The notes beneath the pieces are model-generated. The model did not search any database. It saw only the letters and a program-made list of their open reading frames with translations, and was not told where the DNA came from. A program made the position numbers and the translations under genes. Of a stretch of 53,889 nucleotides of DNA, positions 9,078 to 17,566 are shown piece after piece (positions within the stretch are counted from its first letter, which is position 1; each line of letters starts with the position of its first letter). Source of the stretch: Planktothrix serta PCC 8927 (GTDB taxonomy: Bacteria; Cyanobacteriota; Cyanobacteriia; Cyanobacteriales; Microcoleaceae); assembly GCF_900010725.2 (NCBI RefSeq), contig NZ_LR734878.1:318411-372299 (forward strand), in the 5' to 3' direction.

Positions 9078-9668
9078 TCAAATTTTTACCTCGTCCGCAA
9101 AACTTCTCCAGCGCACGAATTCAAATGGCCCCGCTAAGGCTCCCCACAGTTGTTCATCGGTTTCGGGGTCGTGTCCCCGGTCGTGACTAATAAAATGGTG
9201 TTCATCAATTTCAAATTCACTCGCCAGATAGCTGACTTTTCCTTTGCGTTCCACCATACATCCTTTACCCGGTTCGACTTCACCTTTAAAACTATGTCCT
9301 GTCCAATGGGTAATAAAAGAACATTTTTCTGTTTTTTTCAAACGCTCTTTTGTTAACCCTTGAAGTCTTTCCGGTTCACGGGATGCGCCATAAAATTCCT
9401 GTTCGTTTTCGATCACATAATTCTCGATTTCAATATGATTTTCTACCGGAACTAATTTCAACACCCGCACCCGATAGGGTTGTTTTAAGTTAATATCATA
9501 GGCCTGTTCCAAATACAAGCTCACCCCATCTAATAATGTTACAGGCAAAGGACGCATACAAACCCGAATATGGGCAAAAAAAGGCGGGTTTTCAAAGGCT
9601 TGCGCTTGGTTGCTGAAGTCCGCCGCCATTAATTTCCCTAATGAGACAATATCAGTGGAATGGGTCAT
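9078..9668 (-). CDS. cpcT: CpcT/CpeT-family phycobilin lyase
   Basis: A 196-residue protein of the T-type bilin lyase family. CpcT attaches phycocyanobilin to the second cysteine (Cys-153/155) of phycocyanin beta; CpeT paralogues act on phycoerythrin. The family is recognisable from FFAHIRVCMRPLP, LYLEQAYDINLKQPYRVRVL, the FYGA segment and GCMVERKGKVSYLASEF, consistent with the calycin-like beta barrel, and the length is normal. The gene starts at an ATG 91 bases downstream of the esterase-like gene on the same strand and precedes sqdB. CpcT against CpeT specificity is not settled by sequence reading alone; CpcT is the default where no phycoerythrin genes are seen. Confidence 0.88.
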   Translation of the reverse strand: MTHSTDIVSLGKLMAADFSNQAQAFENPPFFAHIRVCMRPLPVTLLDGVSLYLEQAYDINLKQPYRVRVLKLVPVENHIEIENYVIENEQEFYGASREPERLQGLTKERLKKTEKCSFITHWTGHSFKGEVEPGKGCMVERKGKVSYLASEFEIDEHHFISHDRGHDPETDEQLWGALAGPFEFVRWRSFADEVKI

Positions 9669-9759
9669 GATTAATCAACGGTTATCAATTTCGTTTTTTA
9701 GGATACAACGGAATCAGGAATCAGGAAAGAAAATTTAGAAAGTGTTGCATATCCTCGGT

Positions 9760-10896
9760 TTAATGTCCGACTCTCAAACTCAATAATAAAAACTCAGTGG
9801 TATTTTTATCATCCTCACTCATTAATACTAAACTTTGACTTCCATCGGGTAAACGAGATCCTAATGTCATTCCGCTTAACTGTTGTAAAGGAATTCCTAA
9901 ATCTTGTAAATCAAGTAATAATTTTTTCCGCACAGGTTGTACTTTGATTCCGTTTCCTTTTAAACTCTTAATGCGGGAAGTATCCGTTGCATCTCCGGTG
10001 AATAATTGATAAATTTTACCCGTATTTTCTGATTGTTCTAAACTCAGTAAGGTTCCCCCTTGACCTGCGGTAATATCAACTAATTTTTGAGAGGTTTCAT
10101 CTAAAAGGTATAACATTTCTGAAACCAAAAAAGAGGCTCGATCTGCTATTACATAATGCAATAATCTTAATTTAGTGGCATTTTCTGGATCTCGATCTTG
10201 AATTAACGGTTTTTCGGTGACTGTAAATAACCGAAACGGATCTCGACCATCGGGACTAAAGCCATCGGGAGAAATTGTTAACGCTTTAAAACCAAATTTG
10301 GGTTCGACTCCTTGAGTTTGTTCGGATTCATTAAATTTGGGAACATAAAAGGAGGAAAGGGGAACGGTATTTTTTAATTGTCCTGTTTTTAAATCGTATT
10401 CAGCAATGAAGGGAGGAGTGTTAACATTTTCTAAATTTTCCGCAGCAATAAAGACTGAATGACGCGGAGAAAATGCAATACTTTCAGGATAAACTTGATT
10501 GGCTAATAGCGGTTGCTCTTGTTTGTCCTTGAGAACCGTTAATCCCTCTAGGGTAATATCTTTTAAATTAATAGATTCCGAAGTCTCTAAGTTAAAGTTA
10601 AGGGTGTAAAATTTTGCTGGAGACTCTGCTATTGCTACATCGGATAACCCATAAAATTGAATTCCGCCATCCGTTGAGGTTCCATACCCCGGAACTTGAT
10701 AAGTTAGAGATGACAACTGACTAACAGGTTGATCTTCTGATAAAATTGGTTTTGAGAGTTCATATTTCCCTAAAAAATTTAAGGATAAATCAACAAACAT
10801 TCGATCTTCTGCGGACACTTGCGGAATAGAACAAGCGGTTAAAAACACAAGACTACAGAATAAAATAGTCAGACCTCTAAAAAAGCGATATTGCAT
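9760..10896 (-). CDS. Esterase-like phytase-family lipoprotein
   Basis: A 378-residue protein of the esterase-like activity of phytase family (PF13449), a predicted beta-propeller. The N-terminus MQYRFFRGLTILFCSLVFLT is a signal peptide ending in a lipobox (LTAC), so the mature protein should be an acylated lipoprotein beginning with Cys. Matching features are STDGGIQFYGLSDVA near residue 75, the repeated blade segments with ESIAFSPRHSVFIAAEN, and DGFSPDGRDPFRL. The frame is open 44 codons further upstream, but only the ATG at 10896 puts the signal peptide at the front. The substrate is unknown. Confidence 0.8.
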   Translation of the reverse strand: MQYRFFRGLTILFCSLVFLTACSIPQVSAEDRMFVDLSLNFLGKYELSKPILSEDQPVSQLSSLTYQVPGYGTSTDGGIQFYGLSDVAIAESPAKFYTLNFNLETSESINLKDITLEGLTVLKDKQEQPLLANQVYPESIAFSPRHSVFIAAENLENVNTPPFIAEYDLKTGQLKNTVPLSSFYVPKFNESEQTQGVEPKFGFKALTISPDGFSPDGRDPFRLFTVTEKPLIQDRDPENATKLRLLHYVIADRASFLVSEMLYLLDETSQKLVDITAGQGGTLLSLEQSENTGKIYQLFTGDATDTSRIKSLKGNGIKVQPVRKKLLLDLQDLGIPLQQLSGMTLGSRLPDGSQSLVLMSEDDKNTTEFLLLSLRVGH

Positions 10897-11117
10897 TCGC
10901 AACTCTAGGCGATCGCATCTTTTCCAAACTCTCAACTTTCTCGGCTCCTTAATGCTTATCCTATCATTATCCCATATTAATCCCCTATTTCTGCACCGAT
11001 TTTTAGCCTTTCTAGGCAAATTTGACAACGAAAGACTGATCGGACTATTTACAAAAGGTTGAAAATTGTTATAAAATGAATCTATTATATTTTAAATCCT
11101 ACACTGTTGATTTTATG

Positions 11118-12440
11118 ATGAATCGAAAAAAACTTACTATTCAGACGATAAACTCTATTTTAATAGCTGTTTTTACAATTTTATATGGTTTAGGAAGTAC
11201 CGGAGTTGCGATCGCGGAAAAGAAAAAAGAAACTGAACCCGAAAAACCCCTACTTGATGATTTTTCCCCTAACCCTTTATTCAGTAAAGAACCCGATCCT
11301 TTACTTCCTTCTCCTCCCCCAGAAGGTCAAGTTTTAGGTCAAAGTCAACAAGAAATATTAGAACCGGAATTAGTCAAACTGAATGCAGAAGCAACCGCAT
11401 TATTAGCCGCCCAAAATATTCCAGGTGCGTTTGAATTATGGAATCGAGAGTTAAGAATTCGTCGTTATTTTGGATTATCTCAAGAAATTGCTGCTTTAAA
11501 TCGAGTCGGCTTAATTGCTTGGAATAATAGTCAACGACTCTATATAAAATTTATCACTGAACGTTTGGATCAAATATTAAAAAAACTGCAAACTGAAAAG
11601 AATAACAGTTTAGAATTATGGCAATCTTTGGGATTAACTTTTAAGAATGTTCGGGCTAAAAATCAGGCTTTAATCGTTTATCAAACTTTATTAGAAACGG
11701 CTAACAAAAGTCAAGATATTTTAGCCGAGGAACAATATTTTAATGAAATTGCTCAAATTTATATGAATTGGTTAGATTATCCCAACGCCGCAGAAACCTA
11801 TGAGAATCTGTTAGAATTACAGCAGGAAATCCGCACAATACGAGGGGATGCGCTACCACCTCAACCCCAACCTGCTACCCCGGAAAATCCCAACCCAACA
11901 CCGCCAGCGAGTGAAGTGCGATCGCTGCAACAATTAGCGTTTATTTATGAACAAATTGGAGAATATTTAAAGGCGATTTCTGTTAGAGAAAGATTAGCCG
12001 GATATTATGCAAATCAACCTAATTTATTTCCCATTCCCGAAATTAAATTAGCCATTGGGGGGAATTATGAAAAATTAGGACAGTTTGAGCAAGCTGGATT
12101 AACCTATCAAGAAGCCTACAGTATTGCAACTTCTATTCAACAGTTTGATAACGCCAGTGAAGCATTAGGAAGACTCGGTAAACTCTATCGATCTCAAGAT
12201 CAAATTAAAACCGCTTTAGATATTTATCAAGCTCAAGTTTTAGTCAATCAACAGACTAATAATTATTATGGCATGATGACTGCTTATGATCAAATTGGAG
12301 ATATTTATTTATCTCAAAAAGCTTATCAATCTGCGATCGCAGCCTTCCAACAAGGATTAGGATTAGCACAACAGTTAAAATATCGAGAGGATTATTTTGT
12401 TAAAAAAATTGATATTGTTAATCGTCAAATGAATCGGTGA
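11118..12440 (+). CDS. Exported TPR-repeat protein
   Basis: A protein of about 440 residues. An N-terminal hydrophobic stretch after MNRKK (ILIAVFTILYGLGSTGVAIA) looks like a signal peptide ending in AIA. A Pro/Glu-rich linker follows (about 35-75), then TPR-type helical hairpins to the end, e.g. LWQSLGLTFKNVRAKNQALI, YMNWLDYPNAAETYENLLEL and YLSQKAYQSAIAAFQQG. A second Pro-rich linker near 245-265 splits the TPR region. Starts at 11076, 11115 and 11118 are all possible; I chose the one giving a normal signal peptide. It is probably a periplasmic interaction scaffold. It is divergent from the esterase-like lipoprotein gene. Confidence 0.7.
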   Translation: MNRKKLTIQTINSILIAVFTILYGLGSTGVAIAEKKKETEPEKPLLDDFSPNPLFSKEPDPLLPSPPPEGQVLGQSQQEILEPELVKLNAEATALLAAQNIPGAFELWNRELRIRRYFGLSQEIAALNRVGLIAWNNSQRLYIKFITERLDQILKKLQTEKNNSLELWQSLGLTFKNVRAKNQALIVYQTLLETANKSQDILAEEQYFNEIAQIYMNWLDYPNAAETYENLLELQQEIRTIRGDALPPQPQPATPENPNPTPPASEVRSLQQLAFIYEQIGEYLKAISVRERLAGYYANQPNLFPIPEIKLAIGGNYEKLGQFEQAGLTYQEAYSIATSIQQFDNASEALGRLGKLYRSQDQIKTALDIYQAQVLVNQQTNNYYGMMTAYDQIGDIYLSQKAYQSAIAAFQQGLGLAQQLKYREDYFVKKIDIVNRQMNR

Positions 12441-12565
12441 ATTTTAGTAGAATTTGGCATCAGGTACACCCAATACTGTTTACACTTGAATAAAAACTCC
12501 TCTCCCCCTTCTCTTCTGTTCCCTATTGCCAATTCCCCTATCCTATAATTAAATCAATCTAGCTC

Positions 12566-15500
12566 ATGGGTGAGAACGTGGGAATTCTCGATTTAGTTAG
12601 TCAACGCAATGTACGTCTGTTAACAACCTTTGTGGCAATTGTAGCTGGGGGTGTTGCTTGTCCTCTGATTCCCGCTTTACAAGGAATTGGCCTACTGCAA
12701 TGCGTTAGTGACATTGGTACAGGACTTGCTGGGAACCTATTTGCAGGTGATCTCGGAGCTATTGTCAACAGTCTGGGACAAGAGGATATTCTCTCTAACA
12801 ACGACCTCACCAAAGCCGTCGGATTAGCTGTTGGGTTATTATTAGAGTCCGTCGCCACCTCTGAACAATATCGCAGTTTCCAGAAACCTTTAAAAAAATT
12901 AGCCAAAGCCGCGCCGAAAAAGTGGCTGGAATTGGCAGAAGCCAACCGCAATGGCGAAATTAATATTATTGATCCGATTCAAGAGGAAGAATTAGTTAAC
13001 CTTTTTTCTCAAACCCATAATGACTTTTTTAACCAACAGCCTTTAACTCCCGCAGACTGGGAAAGTCTATTAAAAGATTGGTTATGTCCTGAAGTCGGAA
13101 TCACCTTACCAGAGGAGGTCATCACCGGAGTTGCCCAAATCTTAGCCGAGAAATTCCCTAAAGCCTTACGCGAAGTCTTAAAACAAGATGCTGAACAGGG
13201 GGGGAAAGCCTTTGGGGGGTTAATGTTATCCCTATTGGGGCAAATTTTAGCCACCTTGCGAGATCAGCCCCAACAAACAGCTAATTTAGAACCGATTCAA
13301 GCGGGTTTAGCGGAGATTAAAAACTTACAGAAGGATCATACAGAACAGTTTAAACAGTTGGGAACTGAGATGGAATCGGGGTTTGATGCCGTCTTACAAC
13401 AGTTGGGAATAACTCAGGCACAAATTCAAGGGTTAACACAAACCGTAGAACAGGGTTTTGAGAGGATTATCGGCTTCTTGGAGCGAGACCAATCGAAAAT
13501 TCAAGCGATTTCCTTTAGTCTAAATACCACACCCCCGGCGGTGAACTATTGGCAAGGGCGAGAACGAGATTTAGCGATTGTTAACGGTTGGTTAGACGAT
13601 GAAAATAATAAACTAGGTGTGATTGTGGCGATCGCTGGGATGGGAAAATCAACCCTGGCGGCAAAAGTCTTTAACGATAGAACCGATTTTGTTGATAAAT
13701 TGTGGCTAGATTTAGGGCAACGTCCCCTATTTTCGATTGTCGCCCAGGGGATTTTAACTCAGTTGGGAAAACTGTCTCCAGACCAGTTAAAAGAAATTGA
13801 AGAAACTCGTTTAACCGAGGTTTTAATCCATTGTCTGCAACAACAACGGTTTTTACTGGTCTTAGATAATCTGGAATCCGTGCTTCAGGATGAAGGTTAT
13901 CAGAATTTTTTGCAACACTGGCTAGGGAAATGTCATCAGACAGAAATTCTGGTGACGACCCAAGTTGTGCCGAATTTGGTACAGGATAAACCCACAGAAT
14001 TAGCCCTACAGGGACTTTCAGCAACGGAAGGAAGACAATTACTTCAAAATTTAGACATTGGAGGGACAGAGGCGGAATTGGAGGCTTTTGTGGCTAAGGT
14101 GAATGGCCATCCTCTGACCTTGCGACTGGTGGCGGGGTTACTGAATGGGGAAATCGGCGAAGGGGCGACTATTGGGGATTTAGCTGCGTTAGGAATAGCC
14201 GATATTGGGGAGTTGATGGGGCGGTTACAGGGATTCCACCGTGAGGAGGCGGTGCAGTTGGTGGCCGTGTTGGATGCCAGTTTTAACCGTTTGTCGGAGA
14301 AGTTACAACGGGTGTTGTTGTCTTTAGTGGTGTTGCGTTGGGGGTTTGATGCGGTGACGGCGACGGCTATTTCTGGGGAAACGGTGACGGAGAAGGAATT
14401 GCGGGAGTTAGGGAAACGGGGATTTTTGGCGTCGGAAACCAGGGGAATTTATACATTTCTGCCCTTGATTTTGGAGTATCTCAAGTATCGGGTGGGGGAT
14501 TTAAGGGGAACGCATCAGAAGGCAATTCAATTTTATCAAAGTCGGTTTAAATCCCGTGACCAGTGGCGGACGGTGGAGGATGTGCGGGAATATTTGGAGG
14601 TGTTTTATCATTGGTGCGAGTTGGGGGAATATGAAACGGCGTTTGATGTAATTCAGGATGAAAGTTATAGCGATAATTGCATTGCTAACTTCCTCAACTT
14701 ACGCGGTAACAACCAACTCCTGGCTGAACTCTATCAGGAATTGGTCGAACATCTCACCGATAAGCAAGACTGGCAATATATGGCCTCTTTAACTTCGTTA
14801 GGCAATGCTTACAATTATCTAGGACGCTACGAAGAAGCCATATCCTTTTACCAGCAATCACTAGAAATTGCACGAAAGATTGGGAATAGACAGGGGGAAG
14901 CTTCTTCTTTAAACGGTTTAGGCAATGCTTACAATTCACTAGGACGCTACGAAGAAGCGATATCCTATCACCAGCAATCTCTGGAAATTTGCCGAGAGAT
15001 TGGAAATAGAGGAGGGGTAGCTGCTTCTTTATACAATTTAGGCAATGCTTACAATTCACTAGGACGCTACGAAGAAGCGATATCCTATTGCCAGCAATCT
15101 CTGGAAATTTACCAAGAGATTGGGAATAGACGGGGGGTAGCTGGTTCTTTACTCGGTTTAGGCAATGCTTACAATTCACTAGGACGCTACGAAGAAGCGA
15201 TATCCTATTGCCAGCAATCTCTGGAAATTTACCGAGAGATTGGGAATAGAGGGGGGGTAGCTATTTCTTTAAACAATTTAGGCACTGCTTACGATTCCCT
15301 AGTACGCTACGAAGAAGCGATATCCTATCACCAGCAATCTCTGGAAATTTACCGAGAGATTGGGAATAGAGGGGGGGTAGCTGATTCTTTAAACGGTTTA
15401 GGAAAAGTCTATGATGGTTTAGAAGACTATCAACAAGCTCTTTCTTTGTATCATGATGCCTTGACTATTGCAACAGAAATCAAAAGTCCTCAATACCAAG

Positions 15501-15745
15501 CCGAAATCTGGTTTAACTTTGGTAAAACCCTAACTAAACTTAACCGCATTCCCGACGCCATAGGTGCGTACCGTAATGCTCGCCAATTCTATCAACAAAT
15601 GCAACTCGATCACAAAATCCAAGAATGCGATCGCGCCCTTGAGCAACTCGAAACCCCACCCATTCCGCCATCCCCGACCCGGTGGCAAAAAATTCGTCGC
15701 TGGTTTAGTCAAATCAAGCAATTTTTCCGCCAGTTATTCTCCTAG
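12566..15745 (+). CDS. STAND/NB-ARC-type NTPase with C-terminal TPR repeats
   Basis: A 1059-residue signalling NTPase. Residues 1-230 are helical with hydrophobic stretches (FVAIVAGGVACPLIPALQG near 21-39, which may insert in the membrane); 235-310 is a predicted coiled coil. The NTPase core begins WQGRERDL (about 325), with Walker A AGMGKST near 355, a Walker B-like LLVLDN near 430 and the helical-domain HPLTLRLVAGLL near 512. Residues 740-960 are TPR units, five of them almost identical at DNA level. The tail after about 1030 is Pro/Arg-rich with aromatic residues. Such tripartite proteins act as pathogen or stress sensors with an N-terminal effector; antiphage defence is a reasonable but unproven role. 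A GTG four codons in is an alternative start. Confidence 0.85.
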   Translation: MGENVGILDLVSQRNVRLLTTFVAIVAGGVACPLIPALQGIGLLQCVSDIGTGLAGNLFAGDLGAIVNSLGQEDILSNNDLTKAVGLAVGLLLESVATSEQYRSFQKPLKKLAKAAPKKWLELAEANRNGEINIIDPIQEEELVNLFSQTHNDFFNQQPLTPADWESLLKDWLCPEVGITLPEEVITGVAQILAEKFPKALREVLKQDAEQGGKAFGGLMLSLLGQILATLRDQPQQTANLEPIQAGLAEIKNLQKDHTEQFKQLGTEMESGFDAVLQQLGITQAQIQGLTQTVEQGFERIIGFLERDQSKIQAISFSLNTTPPAVNYWQGRERDLAIVNGWLDDENNKLGVIVAIAGMGKSTLAAKVFNDRTDFVDKLWLDLGQRPLFSIVAQGILTQLGKLSPDQLKEIEETRLTEVLIHCLQQQRFLLVLDNLESVLQDEGYQNFLQHWLGKCHQTEILVTTQVVPNLVQDKPTELALQGLSATEGRQLLQNLDIGGTEAELEAFVAKVNGHPLTLRLVAGLLNGEIGEGATIGDLAALGIADIGELMGRLQGFHREEAVQLVAVLDASFNRLSEKLQRVLLSLVVLRWGFDAVTATAISGETVTEKELRELGKRGFLASETRGIYTFLPLILEYLKYRVGDLRGTHQKAIQFYQSRFKSRDQWRTVEDVREYLEVFYHWCELGEYETAFDVIQDESYSDNCIANFLNLRGNNQLLAELYQELVEHLTDKQDWQYMASLTSLGNAYNYLGRYEEAISFYQQSLEIARKIGNRQGEASSLNGLGNAYNSLGRYEEAISYHQQSLEICREIGNRGGVAASLYNLGNAYNSLGRYEEAISYCQQSLEIYQEIGNRRGVAGSLLGLGNAYNSLGRYEEAISYCQQSLEIYREIGNRGGVAISLNNLGTAYDSLVRYEEAISYHQQSLEIYREIGNRGGVADSLNGLGKVYDGLEDYQQALSLYHDALTIATEIKSPQYQAEIWFNFGKTLTKLNRIPDAIGAYRNARQFYQQMQLDHKIQECDRALEQLETPPIPPSPTRWQKIRRWFSQIKQFFRQLFS
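14798..15397 (+). repeat. Five 120-bp coding repeats (TPR units)
   Basis: Five tandem 120-base units inside the STAND NTPase gene, each encoding one 40-residue TPR module beginning LGNAYNSLGRYEEAIS. Units 2-5 differ at few bases, mostly at codons for variable positions between helices and in the C-terminal part of each unit. This points to recent amplification or gene conversion and to length variation between strains. Confidence 0.92.
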
Positions 15746-15809
15746 TTTTAACCCCATATTTCGGTTAACATCAACCCCCAAATTTAATCTATGTTTTAAG
15801 GAAAATAAA

Positions 15810-16013
15810 ATGGACTCACCGACTCAACGAAACATGATCATAACTTACACAAAAGTTAATCAAAAACAACAAAAAAACGACTTCACCTATTGGCAAAAAC
15901 AACCCTATTTAGAACGCCTTGCAGCCCTAGAACAAATTCGTCAAGACTATCATCAATGGAAATATCATGCTGAACCAAGACTTCAAAGAATTTATAGAAT
16001 TATTAAACAATAA
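15810..16013 (+). CDS. Small antitoxin-like protein (orphan)
   Basis: A 67-residue protein. FTYWQKQPYLERLAALEQIR and the ending EPRLQRIYRIIKQ match, as far as I recall, small bacterial proteins normally encoded just upstream of a nucleotidyltransferase-type toxin and treated as its antitoxin. The ATG at 15810 follows TTTTAAGGAAAATAAA, a good ribosome site. No nucleotidyltransferase follows; instead a palindromic MITE-like element begins two bases after the stop. It therefore looks like half of a toxin-antitoxin locus whose partner has been lost. The overlapping longer frame beginning at 15564 is not real coding sequence. Confidence 0.6.
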   Translation: MDSPTQRNMIITYTKVNQKQQKNDFTYWQKQPYLERLAALEQIRQDYHQWKYHAEPRLQRIYRIIKQ

Positions 16014-16014
16014 T

Positions 16015-16132
16015 GATCCCCCCTAACCCCCCTTGAAAAGGGGGGGACAAGATTCAAAGTCCCCCTTTTTAAGGGGGATTTAGGGGGATCTAATCTTGAA
16101 GGTAATCAGGGATTTTTGGCGGTCGTTGACAC
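16015..16132. repeat. MITE-like palindromic element, copy A (left half truncated)
   Basis: GATCCCCCCTAACCCCCCTT pairs with the later AAGGGGGATTTAGGGGGATC, with a second CCCCCTTTTT/AAGGGGG stem inside. A right flank runs to GTTGACAC at 16125-16132. It shares its core and right end with the elements at 22948-23062 and 41473-41658. The left terminal repeat seen in the last copy is absent here. Its right end lies eight bases before the start codon of the DUF4926 gene. Confidence 0.8.
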
Positions 16133-16140
16133 AATTGATA

Positions 16141-16458
16141 ATGAAAAAACAATATCCTCTATTTTCCCAAGTCGCCCTAACAGAAGATTTACCCGAATAT
16201 CACCTCAAACAAGGAGATATTGCCACTATTGTTGAGTATTATCCAATGGATAATCAAGAAGATGGGTATAGTTTAGAAGGGTTTGATGTCCCGCATATTA
16301 CCATTGAAGTTGCCACCTCCCAAATTATTCCAGTTAGTCAGTATTCGAGGGAAGAAGCAATTTTAGACAAGTTACATCAGCTATCCCAAACCAGACAGCA
16401 ACAACTTGAAGAATACCTAGAATTTCTATTACATAAAGAAAAAGAGGATCAAGGTTAA
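16141..16458 (+). CDS. DUF4926-type protein with DUF2281-like tail
   Basis: A 105-residue protein. Residues 8-65 (QVALTEDLPEYHLKQGDIAT, IVEYYP, ITIEV) match the DUF4926 beta-barrel family, commonly found beside DUF6883 in putative toxin-antitoxin pairs. Residues 75-105 (LDKLHQLSQTRQQQLEEYL and EFLLHKEKED) look like the C-terminal part of DUF2281/VapB-type small proteins, so the gene may be a natural fusion. The ATG at 16141 has no good ribosome site because a repeat element ends directly in front of it; a longer frame from 16096 would read through that repeat. No DUF6883 partner follows. Confidence 0.65.
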   Translation: MKKQYPLFSQVALTEDLPEYHLKQGDIATIVEYYPMDNQEDGYSLEGFDVPHITIEVATSQIIPVSQYSREEAILDKLHQLSQTRQQQLEEYLEFLLHKEKEDQG

Positions 16459-16522
16459 GAAATTCCTAAAAAAAGCAGATATTGTTATAGCTTTTCAATT
16501 ATAATTGATTACAGACTTATTT

Positions 16523-16690
16523 CTTTGTGTCCTTGTGTCTTGGTGGTAATAATAATCCCAACCACAAAGACACAAAGGTTTTTAAGTTCCTTGACTTAAC
16601 CAAGCGATCGCAATAACCTCATCGGCGAATCACTATCCTGTTGTTTTCCCCGTTGTACTTCTGCTCTTCGTGTCTTTGTGGTTCCCTCAA
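16523..16690. repeat. Dispersed CTTTGTGTCTTTGTGG repeats
   Basis: A copy at 16523-16548 (CTTTGTGTCCTTGTGTC...) faces an inverted copy at 16561-16577 (ACCACAAAGACACAAAG), and a third copy (CGTGTCTTTGTGGTTCCC) near 16668-16685 abuts the stop codon of the GNAT gene. The first two could form a hairpin that ends transcription of the DUF4926 gene. The rest of the gap holds one HIP1-like site and nothing coding. Confidence 0.6.
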
Positions 16691-17331
16691 ATTAAAGCAA
16701 TATCATCCTGAATATCCTCAACCCAATTAAAAATAGGATCATTAGAATCACGGTGATAGACTTCTATATATAACTCTCGAATTAACTGTTTAACAACGGT
16801 TTTTTCGAGCTTTTCTGAATTTGTATCAGAAATCAGCATTAATATCATTTCTGTAGTTTTAGTTCCATCTAAAGCAGGTAAAATATAAATAATATCTTGT
16901 AATATTTTTGCACCCAACCTTTGATAAAATTGAACTCTGCGCTGCTTTAATTCTCGATTTTCGCCAAAATGAGGATGTTCAACTTCTAAAATCAACGATT
17001 TAGACTCTCTTTTCTCTAAATCTATTAGATATTTTAAAAATTGAGAGCCGATTTTAATATTCCTTAAATGGGGAACTGTTGCTAAATAAGCTAATAGAAT
17101 AAAATCAGAACTGGGAAGGGGATATAAAATTGACATTAGGGCAAATTCTTGTTGATAATAACCGCCCCATAATTGAGCTTTTTGAGATTGAATTGCTTCC
17201 CGTATCCAATTGACCGGGACTCTTTCTGGAGACGGAAATGTTTGTTCATAAAGTGCGATCGCAACTTCAAAATCAGGGTGATCAAGATGCTGAATTTGCT
17301 TAAATTCAATTTGAGAATGAGTTGGGGACAT
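16687..17331 (-). CDS. GNAT-family N-acetyltransferase
   Basis: A 214-residue protein with a GNAT fold. The acetyl-CoA binding motif A is seen as YLATVPHLRNIKIGSQFLKY (about 83-102), where RNIKIG fills the R/Q-x-x-G-x-G/A position imperfectly (final Ser). Motif B-like RRVQFYQRLGAKIL follows near 132-145. The N-terminus (IALYEQTFPSPERVP) resembles a subgroup of uncharacterised bacterial acetyltransferases. The substrate is unknown. The gene is divergent from rtcB, and its stop codon sits at the edge of a dispersed repeat. Confidence 0.8.
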   Translation of the reverse strand: MSPTHSQIEFKQIQHLDHPDFEVAIALYEQTFPSPERVPVNWIREAIQSQKAQLWGGYYQQEFALMSILYPLPSSDFILLAYLATVPHLRNIKIGSQFLKYLIDLEKRESKSLILEVEHPHFGENRELKQRRVQFYQRLGAKILQDIIYILPALDGTKTTEMILMLISDTNSEKLEKTVVKQLIRELYIEVYHRDSNDPIFNWVEDIQDDIALI

Positions 17332-17356
17332 AGGATATTTAGGTTTAACTTAATTA

Positions 17357-17417
17357 GGGGGCGGGTTTATAAAAGTTATTGGTGGGAAACAAAAATTATT
17401 ACAGAACCCGCCCCTAC
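17357..17417. repeat. GGGGCGGGTT...AACCCGCCCC inverted repeat, copy 1
   Basis: A 61-base element with inverted ends and an AT-rich middle. Related copies occur at 18821-18881, 18935-18994 and 25723-25782. A separate perfect hairpin, AACTAGAAAC CCG GTTTCTAGTT, lies at 17441-17463. Together they fill most of the gap between the GNAT and rtcB genes. Confidence 0.75.
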
Positions 17418-17499
17418 AATCTGATTCATCTTGTAACCCAAACTAGAAACCCGGTTTCTAGTTCACTCAACTTAACCCTATCATAAATCTGCACACCTC

Positions 17500-17528
17500 T
17501 TGACAATGTAGTATAAATGTAATATTAT
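17500..17528 (+). promoter_or_regulatory. Predicted sigma-70 promoter of rtcB
   Basis: TTGACA at 17500-17505 and TATTAT at 17523-17528 with 17-base spacing, about 40 bases before the rtcB start. A second TTGACA begins at 17528, giving two similar TTGACA(A/T)... segments in tandem. Based on consensus only. Confidence 0.45.
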
Positions 17529-17566
17529 TGACATAGATGTATATTTAGAACCCCTATAAAACCTTT

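Noticed and set aside
14754-15179. A 141-codon minus-strand frame with apparent repeats (NCKHCLNR...)
   Set aside because: It is the mirror of the TPR-encoding DNA repeats; the repetition is inherited from the real plus-strand gene.
14798-15397. Possible CRISPR array because of regular 120-base spacing
   Set aside because: The units are contiguous coding repeats without variable spacers and encode TPR modules.
15564-16013. A 149-codon frame overlapping the STAND gene end
   Set aside because: Only its last 67 codons (from ATG 15810, with a good ribosome site) look like a protein; the rest overlaps the larger gene out of frame.
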